Source: Acanthochromis polyacanthus (taxonomy: Eukaryota > Chordata > Actinopteri > Pomacentridae). From it: a DNA stretch of 64,000 nucleotides. The DNA lies in assembly GCF_021347895.1 (NCBI RefSeq), contig NC_067130.1, positions 30,587,817-30,651,816 on the forward strand. Direction: 5' to 3'. The position numbers and the translations under genes are program-made. Position 1 is the first letter of the stretch. Each line of letters opens with the position of its first letter. This document shows, one piece after another, positions 59,934-64,000 of the stretch. The notes below the pieces were generated by a model. The model searched no databases. It saw nothing but the letters and a program-made list of their open reading frames with translations, and was not told where the DNA came from.

Positions 59934-60309
59934 TACACTATGTACTGTTCAAAAGTTTGGGCTCACCCAGACAATTTCATGTTTTCCATGAAAACTCACA
60001 ATTTTATTCGTGTGCTAAAATAACTGAACAAGGGTTTTCTAATCATCAATGAGCCTTTCAACTCCATTAGCTAACACAATGTAGCATTAGAACACAGGAG
60101 TGATGGTTGCTGGAAATGTTGCTCTGTACCCCTATGGAGATATTCCATTAAAAATCAGTTGTTTCCAGCTATAATAGTCATTTACCACATGAACAGTGGC
60201 TGGACTGTATTTCTGATTAATTCAATGTTATCTTTTTTGAAAAAAAAATGCTTTTCTTTCAAAAATAAGGACATTTCTAAGTGACCCCAAACTTTTAAAA
60301 GGTAGTGTA
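59934..60309. mobile_element. Tc1/mariner-derived MITE, complete copy
   Basis: The ends TACACTA and TAGTGTA are flanked by TA dinucleotides (59932-59933, 60310-60311). The subterminal parts CAAAAGTTTGGGCTCACCC and GTGACCCCAAACTTTTAAAA are inverted repeats. The interior (AACTGAACAAGGGTTTTCTA, TGATGGTTGCTGGAAATGTT, TATGGAGATATTCCATTAAA) matches the truncated copy at 48958-49229. No coding capacity; about 376 bp. Confidence 0.9.
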
Positions 60310-63300
60310 TAAACACATAAAACAAAGAAAAGCATCAGTGCTCACATTTCAAAGTCCAAAAGAAATTAATGTTTTTTTTAAATTTTATTTTATTTTAAAT
60401 AGCAGCTTGAGGGTCCTCTTGAGAAATCATTTCAGCTCTAGTTTCAATTCCACTGCTCCTACCATATAATCCACAAAATTTGAAGCAAAGCAAAAACTTG
60501 AATTTTTAAACTTTATTAATTAATTTTTGGTCATTGGGTGAAGAACATTGAAAAATCTGACAAATGCAGAGGCAAGTAGCTGGAAGGATAAAACACTACC
60601 CTTATGGAATTTCTGACTGTTGTATCCTACATATGGAGGACAAATATGTGTAACTTGCAGAAATTTGTCAAAGCCATCATTGCTGGGAGTTACTGAAATT
60701 TGTGTATTAGCAATGAGCGCTTCTTAATCTACAAGCTACAAACGTGACTGTGACGGAAAAATTACTCTTTCCCTTTACAAAGGTATTTCCTTGCAGCTGT
60801 TAACTGACATCATCCCAGACTGTCCTACAGGTTAGAGCAAGTTGCCACCTTTAGTCCCTGTTCCTCTGTTACCTCTGCAGGTCTCATGCTGGCATTGCTT
60901 CCATGTACTGCTGCTCCGTCGGTGTCTTCTCCTGATGTAAGTAAACCTTAATCACAATCAAAGTCATCTCCAGTGTGTCTCTCTGAGTCTGCCTCCTCAT
61001 TGTCCTGACCTCACTAAACTTCCACAACATGACAAAAGAAGATTAAACTGCACCTAGTGTGGCTAATTTAGATGACCAGGCTAGAACTAGAGTTAGCCAT
61101 TTTGGAATTTTAAAACATATAGAGGGTGTTTGTCCCACAACCACCACAAGTAGCAACAGTGATCCCATTTAACACTCAAAAACACATACTAACAAGCAAA
61201 ATAAAGGGGAGAATTATGTTAAATTGGAGGTGCTTCCATAGTATTCTTTTGGTTTTGCATATAAAAGGTTTGAAATAGAAAGCAAACACTGGTCTCCCAT
61301 GTAAATGTCCAACGTTTTGTTGACCCATCCTTCCACCCCAACATTCTCCCTACACCGACTTTGTGTCTTTATGTCTCTATAACTACATCACAACAATTCC
61401 TCTTTTCCTAGTTGTTTAGCTTTGTTTCTAATCCTCTTTGACATTCTCTTTGTGTGAATGAAATGCAAATATAAGTCATAATAAACTGCTTGCATGAATG
61501 AACTATGAGGCGTTTTTTATGGATAATTTGCTAGCTGCAGATGCATCACAAATGGAGAGAAACATTATTATTGCACACACTGGAGTCATGTTTGTGTTCA
61601 TCTGAGAACAAGTCACCCTCACTGTAGCTTTAATTTGGTCTCCACCTACTACTGGGTGGATGTGTTTCTTGCTTTCTTATCAGAAAGTCGATTAATCTTT
61701 TATTTGTTGCAGGACAGGTAGCACACAGTGGGATTTATCAGTGCTAATTTGTTTTAACACCAATGATAAGATAGTGAGACTGAATCAGAGATTGCAGTAA
61801 AAGTCAAACTACAAGCTAAAAAGGGCTAAATCGCTCCGTAGATTAGCAGAGCTGTTGAGAATTCATTGTATTCCTTGTTAAATAAATGTAAACTGTTATA
61901 CAAGCTTTTATGACACCCAGAATCTGTATATTGTCATTTTTATCACAAACACTAACATTTCTTCTTTCCTTTTTAAATCTACTCTCCGTCATTAACCAGG
62001 ATCAAGGCCATTGTGTGGTTTCTCTGGCTGCTGGCTTACAGACTTATGTCACCAATTAGCAGGCAGCCTAACCATTATTTTTAATACTAGTCATTTTAGA
62101 GTTTGTTCCTCACTCATTAGCGAGCACCACAGACATTATTTTTCAGTTCCTTACAGTTTGTGGCTGAGTTTGCTGCAGGCCTGCAGGATTAGATCAAAAT
62201 GGGATGAGACCCAGCTGCTAATCCTGCTCCCATAGATGGATATTAAGTCCAAGCTATCATTAAAACAAACACAATTAACCAGATTACTCTTTGCAAAACA
62301 CAGTGAAATGATATCACATGAGGCTTTCTGTGTGTCTCATTAAAAATCTTATGAGGGTCTGTGTTTGTGTGCACAAATTAAACTTGAATGTTAATGTCAT
62401 TTCAGAGTGTTTAAGCAGGAACGAGGCAGAGTCTGTTTTTTAAAGGTGGTAACCACCAGAGAGAGAGCAAAATAAATACGAAGAACACCAATACAAGTCA
62501 ACAATTCTGTGACAATTATTAGTCCTTTAATTAATCCTTTAAAGTCCATTATTTTGTTTACAAAATCAATAGTGTCAGAACTATATAAGGGAGTTAGAAG
62601 CAGAGTGGTGGAACCAACAGAAAATGAGTTCTATATAATTTTTGTGATATTTTATGGTCTAGATTTTAGCGGAAAAGTTGTCGAACCCACAACCCAAATA
62701 TAGCATCACAGTGGTGCTTCCAAAGTTAGGCCATTCTTGAAAACACAAAACTTTGAACTCATTTTTCTCAAAAACTACAGAAAGAGGGCTAAACCACTCT
62801 GCTTCCAAACCCTTCATATGGGATGTTGCATTGGGATGTGGTTGTTATGGTGACAGATTAGCTTTCTAAGTCACCTTTTGGTGCCTTTCTGCTGCAAGAA
62901 CTCAGACCAGGTGTAAGGTGGCATGAACTTTTTCATAAACAGCTCCTTATTTAGCCTTTCTATTTTTATTGGGGTGTAGGAGCCAACATTTCTGCCCATG
63001 ATGCTGACATTGAATGCACCAAAACAACAAGTAGTACTTGATGGGTGTTGCTGCAGTAAGATTTCATTTGTACTTGGATGAACTTGACTGTTAATCAGCC
63101 TCATGACAGACCAGACTCCGAGTAGCTTTCTCTTATTTTGTTATGTTATGAACTGTGCCCTTTTAGCTTTAAATATTCCCTCTGTATTCCTCTTGTTTAT
63201 TAATTATTGTTACTATTCTTATCTTTTAATAAATCACAAAGACAAATACTGTTGCATCTTGACTGTTTTTGCTACAACAGTTCAATATTACGTTGTAGAT

Positions 63301-64000
63301 GACGATCTAGAGATGTCATGGCTGCTGGATTTGAGTTTTCTGGGTTTATTTAACTATGCTGTGTGTTTTCTTTTCACTTTTCTGTGTTTTCTGTTTCTCT
63401 TTTTATGCCTGTGTCGGTTTTGCCCTCATGATCTCCTGACATTTATAGTTTGATTTCTGTGGCTTTTTGGATTTGTTTTTTTGCCTGATCAACCATCTGC
63501 CTTTACTCTGTTCCCCTGTCCACTCCAGTAAGTTCCTTTGTCATTATTTAGTTTCTTTCCACAACCAGCCTGCTGTTTTCTAAGAATTTAACTAATCAAA
63601 CTTAGCCAGCATGTTCTTCAAGGCCACTCAGACGTGTCTACCCTGCACTAGGTACTTCCTCCTGCCCTGAATGTGGTTCTACAGGGGTGGCTCTTATGGA
63701 TGAGGATTATGATTTCTCTAAAGCTTGGCATTTATTTTGCTCTGTTTCAGCTTCACCTTAAAGTTACTTTTTATGTATCTAGTGTAGCTTTTGCACCCCT
63801 GACTCATATTTTATCCTTAATTTGATACAATAAAGCTTCATAAAAATCAGATTACAACTTATTTTAAATCATGGATTACAGAAATTCTGCTGAAATGAAT
63901 CAAATTAGATGTGAAATGAGTCCGCCATGATGTTGGTATAAAGGTGCAAAAGGCGGAAAAGAAGCCATAACTGATGATATTTTGTGAGTCGACAGCAGGG
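60310..64000. other. No gene confirmed
   Basis: AT-rich DNA. An exon-like signal lies at 60881-60936. T/C-rich sequence at about 63340-63560 resembles old retroelement debris. Frames of 60-116 codons lack domains; the 116-codon frame at 63103-63453 is Phe/Leu/Tyr-rich because of T-runs. Confidence 0.35.
60881..60936 (+). other. Orphan exon-like signal with short leader
   Basis: A pyrimidine tract and CTCTGCAG acceptor, an ATG five bases in (60886), 17 codons reading MLALLPCTAAPSVSSPD, and a consensus donor (GAT|GTAAGT) in phase 0. The size, phase and Leu/Ala-rich start resemble a SCPP leader exon, but the peptide is short for a signal sequence and no following exon of SCPP type could be identified in the window. 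It could be a chance match. Confidence 0.2.

Overview
The window looks like nuclear DNA of a ray-finned, probably percomorph, fish. The evidence is two spliced secretory calcium-binding phosphoprotein (SCPP) genes in which every coding intron is phase 0, AT-rich DNA full of microsatellites, and a repeat load typical of teleosts (Tc1/mariner, hAT, L2- and RTE-like LINEs, tRNA-headed SINEs, Ty3/gypsy debris). There is no operon structure, and most open frames above 60 codons are chance.

Layout. Positions 1-7.8 kb are nested and decayed transposons: two head-to-head copies of a BED-finger hAT element, a hAT MITE with an 8-bp target duplication, a putative solo LTR, an L2 tail and a second hAT remnant. 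From 7.8 to 19.5 kb there is no recognisable gene, but there are three inverted-repeat elements at 14.0, 15.6 and 18.7 kb. Positions 19.8-22.9 kb hold a small plus-strand acidic SCPP gene (scpp1-like) with a TATA box, a non-coding first exon, a signal-peptide exon and one large last exon ending in Arg-Gly-Asp-Asn. At 26.1-27.7 kb lies a complete Tc1-type transposon with TA duplications, long IR/DR ends and an uninterrupted DD34E transposase. Positions 30-32 kb hold a repeat, a gypsy reverse-transcriptase fragment and a SINE. Positions 33.07-37.16 kb hold seven coding exons of osteopontin (spp1) on the minus strand; its first, non-coding exon and promoter are probably at 41.5-41.7 kb. From 42 to 64 kb no gene is certain: the region holds repeats, microsatellites, a perfect hairpin and one orphan exon-like signal.

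How the genes work together. The scpp1-like gene and spp1 are convergent neighbours. Both encode secreted, acidic, Ser/Glu-rich proteins with many Ser-x-Glu sites (the motif phosphorylated by the FAM20C secretory kinase) and an integrin-binding RGD. The pairing matches the known scpp1-spp1 linkage of ray-finned fishes and suggests a bone, scale and tooth matrix locus. The Tc1 copy sits in the roughly 12 kb between them.

No wholly new system was found. The items most worth checking are the intact Tc1 element, the RGD-terminal SCPP, the inferred distant spp1 promoter, the palindromic hAT arrangement, and two strong hairpins at 15.84 and 47.20 kb.
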